Source: Burkholderiales bacterium (GTDB lineage Bacteria > Pseudomonadota > Gammaproteobacteria > Burkholderiales > Burkholderiaceae). Taken from it: a stretch of 20,781 nt of DNA. The notes below the pieces were generated by a model. That model saw nothing but the letters and a program-made list of their open reading frames with translations, was not told the DNA's origin and did not search any database. A program made the position numbers and the translations under genes. The stretch lies in NCBI GenBank assembly GCA_947372535.1, contig CANBUA010000048.1, positions 1 to 20,781 on the forward strand, written 5' to 3'. This document shows positions 1 through 7,419 of the stretch, piece after piece (the stretch's first letter is position 1; every line of letters starts with the position of its first letter).

Positions 1-525
1 AAAGTCGACCTGGGCAAGCACGTGACTGGCGACGGCGCCGACTACTACGGCGTCAACACACGGGGCCAGGTGCCCTTTCTGGCGCTGAATGATGGCGGCA
101 CGCTGAGCGAAGGTCCGATCATTTGCCAGTACATCGCCGATCAGGCGGGTAACACCACCTTGATGCCAGCCGCCGGCACCATGGCCCGCTACCGGGTGAT
201 GGAATGGCAGAACTACATCACCTCAGAGTTGCACAAGTCCTTCTCGCCCTTGTTCAGCCAGGCTTTCGACGCCACCGCCAAGGCCCTGCATGCCCAGCTG
301 CTGCGCAAAAAATACGAATGGCTCAATGGCCAGCTTGAAGGCAAAACCTTCTTGACGGGCGAGAACTTCACCGCCGCAGATGCTTACCTGTTCACAGTGA
401 CGGGCTGGGCCAAGATGGTCAAGCTTGACCTGTCTGACCTGCCCCACCTGCAAGGCTTCCTGGGCCGGGTCGCCGCACGTCCTGCCGTGCACGAGGCCCT
501 CAAGGCAGAAGGCCTGATCAAGTAG
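1..525 (+). CDS. gstA: Glutathione S-transferase, beta class (5' end missing)
   Basis: This is the C-terminal part of a cytosolic glutathione S-transferase, which conjugates or reduces electrophiles and peroxides with glutathione. The reading frame is open from base 1, so the start codon and roughly the first 35 residues of the thioredoxin fold lie left of the window. Visible are the end of the thioredoxin-fold domain, with the cis-proline motif GQVPFL and the glutathione-binding SEGPIICQYIAD (the Glu-Ser/Gly pair after the cis-Pro), then the all-helical C-terminal domain with WQNYITSELHKSFSPLF and the N-capping-box region FTAADAYLFTVTGWA. These match E. coli GstA closely from memory. It ends with TAG three bases before the convergent YciH-like gene. 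No terminator fits between the two, so transcripts probably read into each other. An internal ATG at 22 is not the start, because the homology continues through it. Confidence 0.93.
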   Translation, partial: KVDLGKHVTGDGADYYGVNTRGQVPFLALNDGGTLSEGPIICQYIADQAGNTTLMPAAGTMARYRVMEWQNYITSELHKSFSPLFSQAFDATAKALHAQLLRKKYEWLNGQLEGKTFLTGENFTAADAYLFTVTGWAKMVKLDLSDLPHLQGFLGRVAARPAVHEALKAEGLIK

Positions 526-528
526 GCC

Positions 529-891
529 TCAACCGCCGGCGCGCTTGACCTTGAAACCCTCCTGGGTCAACAAGGTCACGAGGCGCTCTGCGTGATCACC
601 CTGGATTTCCAGCACGCCGTCCTTGAACGTGCCGCCCGTGCCGCAGGCCGTGCGCAGACGCTTGCCCAGCGCAGCGAGCGCCTCTGCATCCAGCGGCACG
701 CCGCGCACCAGCGTCACGGCCTTGCCGCCACGGCCCTTGGTTTCGCGGCTCACGCGCACCACACCATCACCGGCGGGCACCACGGCCGCCTTGCAGGTGC
801 AGGCTGTCTGTGGTTGACGACAGGTGGGGCACATGCGGCCGCTGTCGGTGGAGTACACGAGGCCACCCTGGCCCGATTTGCGCATGGTCAC
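529..891 (-). CDS. yciH: YciH / SUI1 (eIF1-like) translation factor
   Basis: This 120-aa protein belongs to the bacterial SUI1/eIF1-like family (YciH), which binds the small ribosomal subunit and can affect initiation fidelity. The C-terminal SUI1 core covers about residues 40-120, with GDGVVRVSRETKGRGGKAVT, then CGTGGTFKDGVLEIQGDH and the ending GFKVKRAGG; all of these align with E. coli YciH. The N-terminus carries four cysteines (C21, C24, C31, C33; CPTC...CTC) that could bind a metal. The chosen start is GTG at 891, because AGGA lies six bases upstream; an ATG two codons later (885) is too far from that site. The gene follows the SNF2 gene by 42 bases in the same direction, so it is probably cotranscribed with it. 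Its start codon being GTG suggests modest expression. Confidence 0.9.
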   Translation of the reverse strand: MTMRKSGQGGLVYSTDSGRMCPTCRQPQTACTCKAAVVPAGDGVVRVSRETKGRGGKAVTLVRGVPLDAEALAALGKRLRTACGTGGTFKDGVLEIQGDHAERLVTLLTQEGFKVKRAGG

Positions 892-933
892 GTCAAGTCC
901 TCATTCATCTCGTCGTCATCGCGCCATCATCGG

Positions 934-3453
934 TCATGACAGCGCCAGTGGGGACAGCAGGCCGTGCAGGTCGTCCACGCTGAATTTGCTGGCCGTGGCC
1001 GGGTCGGTGCCCAGTACACCATCGGCCAGCGCGGCCTTGCGAGCCTGCAAAGCGAGCATTTTCTCCTCGATGCTGCCTTCGACCACCAATTTGTAGACAA
1101 ACACCGGCTGATCCTGGCCGATGCGGTGGGCGCGGTCGGTGGCCTGTTGCTCGACGGCTGGGTTCCACCACGGGTCGAGGTGGATCACGGTGTCGGCGGC
1201 CGTCAGGTTCAGGCCCACGCCGCCGGCTTTGAGGCTGAGCAACAGGATGGGCACCGCCTTGGCCTGGAACTGACGGACGACCTCGCCGCGTTGGCTGGGC
1301 GCCGTGTCGCCCGTGAGCATCAAATAGGGCAGCCCCAGGTCGATCAGTTCGAGCTCGACCAAAGACAGCATCTCGGTGAATTGCGAGAAGATCAACATGC
1401 GCCGCCCCTCGGCCACCAGTTCGGGCAACATGCCTTGCAGCATCTCGATCTTGGCGCGCTCGCGAGTAGAGGGTGTGTTTTCGCCCTTGACCAGGCGCGG
1501 GTCGCAGCAGACTTGGCGCAGCTTGAGCAGGGCATCGAGGATGGCGATCTGCGCGCCGGCAAAGCCCTGGCGCTTGAGCACCTTGCGCACCTGCTCGTCG
1601 GCGGCCACGCGCACGCTCTCGTACAGGTCGCGTTGCTGGCCTTGCAGCGTCACGCGCAGGATCACCTCGGTCTTGGGCGGCAGCTCGGTGGCCACATCCT
1701 GCTTGCGTCGGCGCAGGATGAAAGGCCGCACTCGCTGGGCCAGCAGTTGCGCGCGCAAGGTCTCGCCACCCGACTCGATGGGCTTGCGCCACTGCTGCGA
1801 AAAGCTGCGCGCATCGCCCAGGAAGCCCGGCATCAGGAAGTCGAAATGCGCCCACAGCTCGCCCAGGTGATTCTCCAGCGGCGTGCCGGTCACACACAGG
1901 CGGTGACGGGCTTGCAGATCACGCAAGGCGCCAGCGGCACGGCTGCCGGCGTTCTTGACCATCTGCGCTTCATCAAGGATCAGCAGGTGCCAAGGCTGGG
2001 CGCGCAAGGTGGCGATGTCGCGCCACAGCAGCGGGTAGGTGGTGAAGACCACGTCATGGCTGGCGATGCGGCCGAAGTGACGCGAGCGCTCGCTGCCCTG
2101 CAAGGTGAGCACGCGCAGGCCAGGCGCGATGCGGTTTGACTCGGCCTGCCAGTTGGCCACCAGCGAGGTCGGCATCACGACCAGGGCAGGCCCATCCAGC
2201 CGGCCGGCGTGCTTTTCGATCAGCAGGTGGGCCAGCACCTGGGCTGTTTTACCCAGGCCCATGTCATCGGCCAAGATGCCGGCCAGGTGTTGCTCGCGCA
2301 GGTATTGCAGCCAACCCACGCCTTGCAGTTGGTAGGGCCGCAATTCGAGTTTCAAGCCCATGGCCGACAGGGCAGGTGGATCGGCCGGTTGCGGTGTGCC
2401 AGCACCTTGGAGGCGCTTGGCCAATTGGGTCAAACCGGCATGGCCTTGCAATTGCCAGGCGCCATGCAGTCCGGCGCGGCGCGCTTGGGTGTCCATCAGG
2501 CCCAGGCGCAGGGCTTCGATGCGATGCGCTTCCCAGGTGGACAGGCGAAGTGGCCCTTCGCCTCGGCCCGCACGACGCGGGTCGGTGAGCAGATCGACCA
2601 TCGCGCCCACGATGGCTTTGAGCGGTGCAGCCGCTGCCTCGATGCGACGACCGCCGGGCGCCCGCAACAGGATCAGCGCATGGTCGTCGATGGCGGCGAT
2701 CTGCCGGGCATCGAGCCAGCGGGTGTCGCGCCGAAGCAGGTCGGCCAGCAGAGGCGCCAGGTCGAGCCTCTCGCCTTCGACCTCGATGCCCAGGCTGAGC
2801 ATCCACGACCCTTCACGTGCCGGTTGACTGAGCGCGCCCAAGGCCTGCACGCGCGGGCCCAGCACCTCGGTCAATTCGCGGCCCTGTTCCTGGCCGGTCT
2901 CTTCATCGATCACCAGGCGCCAGGCATCGACCGGCACGCTCTGGTGCGCAAAGCCCGGCCAGATCACAATGGACCAGCCAGCTGCTTGCAACAGCGGCAC
3001 CTGATCAGCCCAGAAATCGCCGAAGAGCGGCTCCTCCGGCAGGCTCCAGAGTTGGTCGAAGCCTTCGCTGGCGGCGGGTGATCGCCACTGCAAGGCATCG
3101 GCCGTCAAGGGTCGCAGGCCCGTGCTCCACAAAGCATCGCGGGCATCGGCTTCAGCCGGGAGGTCGCGCTGCATCAACACCTCCTGGCCCCAGGGGCCAC
3201 GCAGCAACTCGGTGGGCTTGGGTCGGCTGTTGAGCACGCGGGTGGGCGCGGGGGTTTCCCACTTCAGGCCCGATTCGGCGGTGTAGGTCCACACCACGCG
3301 CGCCACGGTCACAGCCGTGCTGCGTGGCCCGAAACCCGGTGCCGCCCGCATGCCCAGCAAGCCGTCGCCGCGGCTCAAGGTCTGCAAGGTCATGCGGGGG
3401 CGGAACTGGCCGGCAACGGGGGTTTCGGAAGACACAGGGCGCAGTGTAGCCAA
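934..3453 (-). CDS. SNF2-family DEAD/DEAH-like helicase/ATPase
   Basis: This 839-aa bacterial Swi2/Snf2-type ATPase is a dsDNA translocase that probably remodels protein-DNA or RNA polymerase complexes. The N-terminal ~365 residues are a poorly conserved accessory region. A complete two-lobe motor follows: Walker A DDMGLGKT (396-403), motif II DEAQ (494-497), motif III TGTP (522-525), motif V LKAGGVGLNLT (741-751) and motif VI DRAHRIGQ (773-780). No SWIM zinc finger is seen, unlike some relatives. The only start that uses the whole frame is TTG at 3453. An in-frame stop lies at 3460-3462, and GAGGG sits only three bases from the TTG, so the start is uncertain (a GTG at 3435 is possible, and the first ATG is codon 21). 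It begins 26 bases after the BMP gene and is followed by the YciH-like gene, which suggests one leftward transcript. Confidence 0.92.
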   Translation of the reverse strand: MATLRPVSSETPVAGQFRPRMTLQTLSRGDGLLGMRAAPGFGPRSTAVTVARVVWTYTAESGLKWETPAPTRVLNSRPKPTELLRGPWGQEVLMQRDLPAEADARDALWSTGLRPLTADALQWRSPAASEGFDQLWSLPEEPLFGDFWADQVPLLQAAGWSIVIWPGFAHQSVPVDAWRLVIDEETGQEQGRELTEVLGPRVQALGALSQPAREGSWMLSLGIEVEGERLDLAPLLADLLRRDTRWLDARQIAAIDDHALILLRAPGGRRIEAAAAPLKAIVGAMVDLLTDPRRAGRGEGPLRLSTWEAHRIEALRLGLMDTQARRAGLHGAWQLQGHAGLTQLAKRLQGAGTPQPADPPALSAMGLKLELRPYQLQGVGWLQYLREQHLAGILADDMGLGKTAQVLAHLLIEKHAGRLDGPALVVMPTSLVANWQAESNRIAPGLRVLTLQGSERSRHFGRIASHDVVFTTYPLLWRDIATLRAQPWHLLILDEAQMVKNAGSRAAGALRDLQARHRLCVTGTPLENHLGELWAHFDFLMPGFLGDARSFSQQWRKPIESGGETLRAQLLAQRVRPFILRRRKQDVATELPPKTEVILRVTLQGQQRDLYESVRVAADEQVRKVLKRQGFAGAQIAILDALLKLRQVCCDPRLVKGENTPSTRERAKIEMLQGMLPELVAEGRRMLIFSQFTEMLSLVELELIDLGLPYLMLTGDTAPSQRGEVVRQFQAKAVPILLLSLKAGGVGLNLTAADTVIHLDPWWNPAVEQQATDRAHRIGQDQPVFVYKLVVEGSIEEKMLALQARKAALADGVLGTDPATASKFSVDDLHGLLSPLALS

Positions 3454-3479
3454 GGGCCCTCAACCCTGGCCGCCGGCCT

Positions 3480-4592
3480 TCAGACCGAGCCGTTCACGCC
3501 TTCGACCAGGAAGTCCATGCGGTCCAGGAAAGGGTCGTAGTTGCCATAGCTTTTGTCGATCACGAGCTTGCCGGTGTTGCTCTTGATGGGCCCCACGAAG
3601 ATGGGCTTTTGCGCCTTGAGGTCCGCGATCGCCAGGGTCGCGGCCTTGCGGGCAGCCTCGGAGGCGCCCGCACCAAAGGGCGTGCTGGTCACCATGTCCT
3701 TGTCGTAGCCGCCAAAGAACGTGTTGGGCAGCTTCTGCCCCTTGGCGATCATGCCGGCGAACGATTTGTAGACCGTCAGCCATTTGTTCTCGGCCCCGGT
3801 GATGAAGCCTTTGGGCGCCAACGCTGCCTGCGAGGCGTTGTGGCCAAGGCTCTTGACGCCGTGTTGCTCGGCCGTCTCGACGATGACCTTGGGGCTGTCC
3901 ACATGGCAGGCGATCACGTCGCAGCCGGCCGAAATCAGCGAGTTGGTGGCCTCAGCCTCGCGCACGGGCATGGACCAATCGCCCGTGATGATCAATTGCA
4001 CCACGGCATTCGGGTTGACCTTGCGCACACCCAGGGTGAAGGCGTTGATGTTGCGCAGCACGATGGGAATGGGCTTGGCCGCGACAAAACCGATCTTGTT
4101 GGACTTGGTGGACAGGCCTGCCGCCACGCCGTTGACATAGTGCGCCTGATCGAGGAAGCAGAAGTAACCACCCAGGTTCATGGGGTGTTTGTCGGCCGAC
4201 CACAGCGAGGTGGGGTGGCGGAACTCGATCTTGGGGTACTTCTTGGCCATCTCGATCATGAAGGGATCGAAGTAGCCAAAGGAGGTGCCAAACACCAGCG
4301 AGGCCCCATCACTGCGGATCATGGCCTCCATGGTCTTGCGCACGGCCACGGTTTCGGGCACGTTTTCTTCCTCCACCACCTTGACGCCAGGCACGGACTT
4401 GAGCGCTTTGGCAGCCACGGCGTGCGCCTGGTTCCAACCGTAATCATCACGCGGGCCGACGTAGATCAGGCCCACCGTCACGTCGGTGGCGGCGCTCGCC
4501 CGCCAGGGCCAGGAACCCGTGGCGGCGACGGCCAGGCCGGCGGCCGCCGTGCCCAGGAAATGACGGCGGGGGGTGTCAGCGGGTGAACTCAT
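3480..4592 (-). CDS. BMP-family ABC transporter substrate-binding protein, Tat-exported
   Basis: This 370-aa periplasmic binding protein belongs to the BMP/PnrA-like family (basic membrane lipoprotein), whose members bind nucleosides or related small nitrogen compounds for ABC importers. The N-terminus has a twin-arginine signal, RRHFLG at residues 9-14, then an Ala-rich segment and a likely cleavage after ASA (residue 34). No lipobox Cys is present. The mature part shows the family pattern VTVGLIYVGPRDDYGWNQAH at its start and a type-I fold up to SYGNYDPFLDRMDF near the end. The ATG at 4592 is chosen because AGGAG lies nine bases upstream and the signal peptide begins there; the frame opens earlier (4646), but that would put 18 residues before the signal. 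No permease or ATPase gene is adjacent, so its partners must lie elsewhere. It is divergent from the DUF1989 gene, with paired palindromes in the gap. Confidence 0.92.
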   Translation of the reverse strand: MSSPADTPRRHFLGTAAAGLAVAATGSWPWRASAATDVTVGLIYVGPRDDYGWNQAHAVAAKALKSVPGVKVVEEENVPETVAVRKTMEAMIRSDGASLVFGTSFGYFDPFMIEMAKKYPKIEFRHPTSLWSADKHPMNLGGYFCFLDQAHYVNGVAAGLSTKSNKIGFVAAKPIPIVLRNINAFTLGVRKVNPNAVVQLIITGDWSMPVREAEATNSLISAGCDVIACHVDSPKVIVETAEQHGVKSLGHNASQAALAPKGFITGAENKWLTVYKSFAGMIAKGQKLPNTFFGGYDKDMVTSTPFGAGASEAARKAATLAIADLKAQKPIFVGPIKSNTGKLVIDKSYGNYDPFLDRMDFLVEGVNGSV

Positions 4593-4638
4593 GGGTAGGT
4601 ACTCCTGAAAAAGCTTGAAGGGTTGAGGACGTCCAATC

Positions 4639-4648
4639 ATGTACACAA
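4639..4648. promoter_or_regulatory. Operator-like site 1 (TTGT-NN-ACAA type)
   Basis: ATGTACACAA matches TTGTNNACAA at all but one defined position. It lies 47 bases upstream of the BMP start codon and just downstream of the predicted transcription start of that gene. Its centre is 22 bp from site 2, about two helical turns. The motif type resembles operators of GntR-family repressors; the regulator itself is not in the window. Confidence 0.45.
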
Positions 4649-4654
4649 ATAAAA

Positions 4655-4676
4655 ATGATTAGGTATACGAAATCAT
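4655..4676. promoter_or_regulatory. Operator-like site 2: 22-bp interrupted palindrome
   Basis: ATGATT and AATCAT flank GTATAC symmetrically, with two unpaired bases on each side, giving a 22-bp palindrome centred at 4665.5. The inner decamer AGGTATACGA is a degenerate TTGTNNACAA site. It overlaps the predicted -10 of the BMP gene, which is a repressing position. Confidence 0.5.
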
Positions 4677-4686
4677 GCAATACCAA
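4658..4686 (-). promoter_or_regulatory. Candidate sigma-70 promoter for the BMP gene
   Basis: On the minus strand, TTGGTA (4686-4681) and CCTAAT (4663-4658) are separated by 17 bases; each matches its consensus hexamer at four of six positions. Transcription would start near 4651, giving a leader of about 60 nt. The -10 lies inside the site-2 palindrome. Confidence 0.3.
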
Positions 4687-4817
4687 TGCCAGGCATTCAG
4701 CAGGCCCATGCACCTAAAAACACCATGATTGCACCATCTAGCAGACGCTTCCCCGTTGATTGGCACCAAAAACTGCTTTGCGTTCATTTGGCGCAGGCAT
4801 GTTCATTGCACGCATCT

Positions 4818-4827
4818 TTGTATACAT
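4818..4827. promoter_or_regulatory. Operator-like site 3 (TTGTATACAT)
   Basis: TTGTATACAT has one mismatch to TTGTNNACAA and contains the perfect palindrome TGTATACA at 4819-4826. It lies about 50 bases upstream of the DUF1989 start codon. The TATACA inside it could also act as a -10 element, although no good -35 is seen. Its centre is 23 bp from site 4. Confidence 0.45.
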
Positions 4828-4835
4828 CATGTCGT

Positions 4836-4855
4836 TGATCTTGTGGACAAGATCA
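4836..4855. promoter_or_regulatory. Operator-like site 4: 20-bp palindrome
   Basis: TGATCTTGT and ACAAGATCA are perfect inverted 9-mers separated by two bases. The core TTGTGGACAA (4841-4850) matches TTGTNNACAA exactly. It ends 21 bases before the DUF1989 ATG, between any promoter and the ribosome-binding site, so a bound repressor would block transcription. As RNA it would also form a short hairpin with a two-base centre, too tight to be stable without opening some pairs, so a DNA-level operator is the better reading. Confidence 0.55.
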
Positions 4856-4876
4856 TTCACTCACCAAAGGCTCACC

Positions 4877-5953
4877 ATGTCGGACCACACCGTCACCCTT
4901 GAACTCAATCAACAACAACTCGAACTCATCGATCGCAGCGTCGGCCAGGGCATTGCGCCCGACCGCATCGCGCTGATCCGGCGCGCGCTGGCCGAGTTCG
5001 ACCAAACCCCGCCACCGCGTCCTGCGCCCGCTGCACCCGATCTGAGCGGGCTGAGCGAAACGCGCGAACTGCTCATGGAGCACGTCATGGCGCCCGGCAC
5101 CGGCAAGGCGCTGGAGTTGATGGCCGGGCAAGTTCTGCGCATCGAACAGGTTGAAGGCGGCCAATGCGTGGATTTCAACTGCTTCAACCTGCACGACCAC
5201 AAGGAGTTCATGCACACCGGGCGCACCCGCACCGTGCATGGCCTCTTGCCCACGACCGGGCATTTCCTGTGGTCCGCCCCACCGCGCGAACGCGCCATGA
5301 TGTATTTGCTGGCCGACACCGTGCGCTGCAACGACGTGATGTTCCCCAGGTGCAGCAGCTACTTGTACGAGTCGGCCTATGGCTACTCGGCCCACACCAA
5401 CTGCCACGACATACAGGCCGAGGCGCAGCGCGAATACGGCCTGACACCCGACGATGTGCACGACTCCTTCAACCTCTTCATGTGCACCGAGGTGCAGGGC
5501 GGGCGAGGCCAGATCAGGCGCCAGCATTCAAGGCCGGGCGACTATGTGGACATGCTGGCCCTGATCGACTTGCTGGCCGTGCCCAATGTTTGCGGCGCCG
5601 ACATCATGCGCACCAGCAACTTCTCGCTCAAGCCGGTGAAGCTTCAGGTCTACCGGGCCAGCGAGTGCGACCTGGCGCGCGTGCCGGCCCTGGGCCGCTA
5701 TGCCAGCCAGCGCACCCCGGCCGATTTCCGGCAACCCACCATCAAGGCCGATCGCCCTTTGCGCAAGGACCCGGGTTACCAACCCGCCTTCACCAACGTG
5801 CCCCTGAAGGTCAGCAGCTTGGACATCGCCCTGAGCGCCGCGGAATACACCCGCCTGCAGCAGGCCGGCTTGACGCCGTATTACGGCGACCGGATGGGCG
5901 ATGCATTGCGCGATGTGGTGTTCAGTTGGTGGGAGGCCCGCTACATGGCCTGA
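4877..5953 (+). CDS. DUF1989 (urea carboxylase-associated) protein with RHH-like N-terminus
   Basis: This 358-aa protein contains a DUF1989 domain (about residues 66-265). Relatives accompany urea/guanidine carboxylase operons, and some act as carboxyguanidine deiminase subunits. Visible family features are GQVLRIEQVEGGQCVDFNCF, NLHDHKEFMHTGRTRTVHG, PPRERAMMYLLADTV, HTNCHDI and a DVHDSFNLFMC segment rich in His, Cys and Asp that could bind metal. Residues 4-42 are additional: a strand (TVTLEL) followed by two predicted helices (QQQLELIDRSVGQG and PDRIALIRRALAEF), the layout of a ribbon-helix-helix DNA-binding fold. A Pro/Ala linker (44-54) joins the two parts. The start is ATG 4877, with AAAGG six bases upstream; the frame opens at 4760, but that extension overlaps the operator sites. 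The gene is divergent from the BMP gene. The exact reaction cannot be told from sequence. Confidence 0.88.
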   Translation: MSDHTVTLELNQQQLELIDRSVGQGIAPDRIALIRRALAEFDQTPPPRPAPAAPDLSGLSETRELLMEHVMAPGTGKALELMAGQVLRIEQVEGGQCVDFNCFNLHDHKEFMHTGRTRTVHGLLPTTGHFLWSAPPRERAMMYLLADTVRCNDVMFPRCSSYLYESAYGYSAHTNCHDIQAEAQREYGLTPDDVHDSFNLFMCTEVQGGRGQIRRQHSRPGDYVDMLALIDLLAVPNVCGADIMRTSNFSLKPVKLQVYRASECDLARVPALGRYASQRTPADFRQPTIKADRPLRKDPGYQPAFTNVPLKVSSLDIALSAAEYTRLQQAGLTPYYGDRMGDALRDVVFSWWEARYMA

Positions 5954-6028
5954 GCTGATGGGGGACAAAAGGCCCCGCGCGCACGAATGTTGCATGCCCT
6001 GGTGCGTCGTCCACTTACCTCTGCCCTG

Positions 6029-7369
6029 ATGATTGCGCCACCTCAATCCATCGTGATCATCGGCGCCGGTTTCGCCGGCACCACGCTCATCCGCACCCTG
6101 GAGCGACGCCTGCCGCCAGGCGTGAAGGTCACCCTGGTGTCCGACGAGAGCTACACCACCTTCAACCCCATGCTGCCAGAGGCCGTGGGCGCATCCGTCT
6201 TCCCGGAGCAGGTGGTGGTGCCCGTGCGCGAAATGCTGATCGAGGCCCAGGGCAGCCGCTTCATCATGGGCTCGGTGGTCGACCTGGACACCCGCGCCAA
6301 GACCATCGACTGCCGCACCCTGGCCGGCCAGATGACGCTGCGCTACGACCACCTGGTGCTGGCCTTTGGCAACCGCGCCCGGCTGGACCTGCTGCCGGGC
6401 ATGGCCGAACACGCCCTGCCCCTCAAAACCGTCGGCGATGCCATGCACATCCGCAACACGGTGCTGCGCCGGCTGGCCCGCATCGAGCTGGAGTCCGACC
6501 CTCAACTTCGGCGCGCGCTGGGTCATTTCATCGTGATCGGTGGCGGTTTCTCCGGCGTCGAAGTGGCAGGCGAATTGATCGACTGCCTGGGCAGCATCCT
6601 GCGTTATTACACCCGCGTCGATCCAGAGGAGCTTCAGGTCACGGTGCTGCACGGTACCGAACGTCTCTTGCCTGAGCTCTCGCCACGCCTGGGCGCCGCC
6701 GCCCTGCAATCGCTGCGCGAGCGCGGTGTCACCGTGCGGCTGGAGACCCGCGCCGCCTCCCTGTCGGCCGATGGCGTGCGCCTGTCCGAGGGCGAGTTCA
6801 TCCCAGGTCAGACCATCATCTGCACCATCGGCACGCAGGCCAATCCGCTGGCCGCCAAACTGGGCCTGCCCTGCACGCAAGGCCGCATCGCCGTCGAGCC
6901 CGACATGGCCGTGCATGGCATCGATGGCTTGTGGGCCCTGGGCGATTGCGCCTGCGTGCCCAATGCGCTGGACGGCACCCTCTCGCCGCCCACGGCGCAG
7001 TTCGCCGTGCGCCAGGCTCGGCACCTGGCAGGCAACCTGGTGGCCAAGCTGGCCGGGCGGCCCACTCAGGCATTCAGCCACCGCAGCCGCGGCATGATGG
7101 CCTCCATCGGGCACCTCAAAGGTGTCGCCGAGGTTGGCGGCATCCCGCTGACTGGCTGGCTGGCCTGGTTGGTCTGGCGCGGCTACTACCTGTCGCAAAT
7201 GCCTTCTTTCGGGCGCAAGCTGCGCATCTTCTGGGAGTGGACCTGGGGGATGTTCTTCCCGCCCGACATCACCCACCTGCGCTTCACCCGCAGCCAGGAG
7301 TTGCATGCCGACGAGATGCGGCGCCAGGCCGAGCCGCCCGATCAGCGGCAACGGGCCAACGGCGCTTGA
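6029..7369 (+). CDS. NAD(P)/FAD-dependent oxidoreductase, type II NADH dehydrogenase-like
   Basis: This 446-aa flavoprotein resembles type II NADH:quinone oxidoreductase, which passes electrons from NADH to membrane quinone without pumping protons. It has an FAD Rossmann motif GAGFAG (12-17), an NAD-binding GGGFSGVEVAGE (171-182), a second FAD contact LWALGDCA (301-308) and the quinone-site motif AQFAVRQ (323-329). Near the C-terminus an aromatic stretch, LTGWLAWLVWRGYYLSQ (374-390) to FWEWTWGMFFPPD, is typical for membrane attachment in this family. The start is uncertain: neither ATG 6029 nor ATG 5987 has a convincing ribosome-binding site. I chose 6029 because it places the Rossmann strand at the N-terminus as in relatives. 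It follows the DUF1989 gene in the same direction and precedes the pirin gene; the pirin gene seems to have its own promoter. Confidence 0.88.
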   Translation: MIAPPQSIVIIGAGFAGTTLIRTLERRLPPGVKVTLVSDESYTTFNPMLPEAVGASVFPEQVVVPVREMLIEAQGSRFIMGSVVDLDTRAKTIDCRTLAGQMTLRYDHLVLAFGNRARLDLLPGMAEHALPLKTVGDAMHIRNTVLRRLARIELESDPQLRRALGHFIVIGGGFSGVEVAGELIDCLGSILRYYTRVDPEELQVTVLHGTERLLPELSPRLGAAALQSLRERGVTVRLETRAASLSADGVRLSEGEFIPGQTIICTIGTQANPLAAKLGLPCTQGRIAVEPDMAVHGIDGLWALGDCACVPNALDGTLSPPTAQFAVRQARHLAGNLVAKLAGRPTQAFSHRSRGMMASIGHLKGVAEVGGIPLTGWLAWLVWRGYYLSQMPSFGRKLRIFWEWTWGMFFPPDITHLRFTRSQELHADEMRRQAEPPDQRQRANGA

Positions 7370-7379
7370 CCGCATCTGG

Positions 7380-7388
7380 TGCCAGAAT
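7380..7388 (+). promoter_or_regulatory. Extended -10 element upstream of the pirin gene
   Basis: TGCCAGAAT (TG at 7380-7381, CAGAAT at 7383-7388) has the extended -10 form and no recognisable -35. It predicts a start near 7395 and a leader of about 25 nt with AAGG before the ATG. The same nonamer recurs at 9421. Confidence 0.45.
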
Positions 7389-7419
7389 CGTCCGCACCCG
7401 ACACGGACAAGGTTTGAGC

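Noticed and set aside
964..3081. Plus-strand open frames opposite the SNF2 gene
   Set aside because: The minus strand encodes a complete set of SNF2 motifs; the plus-strand frames are Gln/His/Gly-rich shadows.
4593..4646. Earlier ATG (4646) for the BMP protein
   Set aside because: It would place 18 residues ahead of the twin-arginine signal, and the AGGAG site fits the ATG at 4592.
4761..4776. Sigma-54-like promoter (TGGCAC...TGC) upstream of the DUF1989 gene
   Set aside because: The GG and GC dinucleotides are separated by 11 bases; the family needs 10. The right half also matches poorly.
5962..5977. GGGG...CCCC stem between the DUF1989 and oxidoreductase genes
   Set aside because: Only four base pairs and no T-tract; too weak for a terminator.
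5528..7375. Long minus-strand open frame of about 615 codons opposite the DUF1989 and oxidoreductase genes
   Set aside because: Its composition is a mirror of two well-recognised plus-strand genes in GC-rich DNA, with no recognisable domain of its own.
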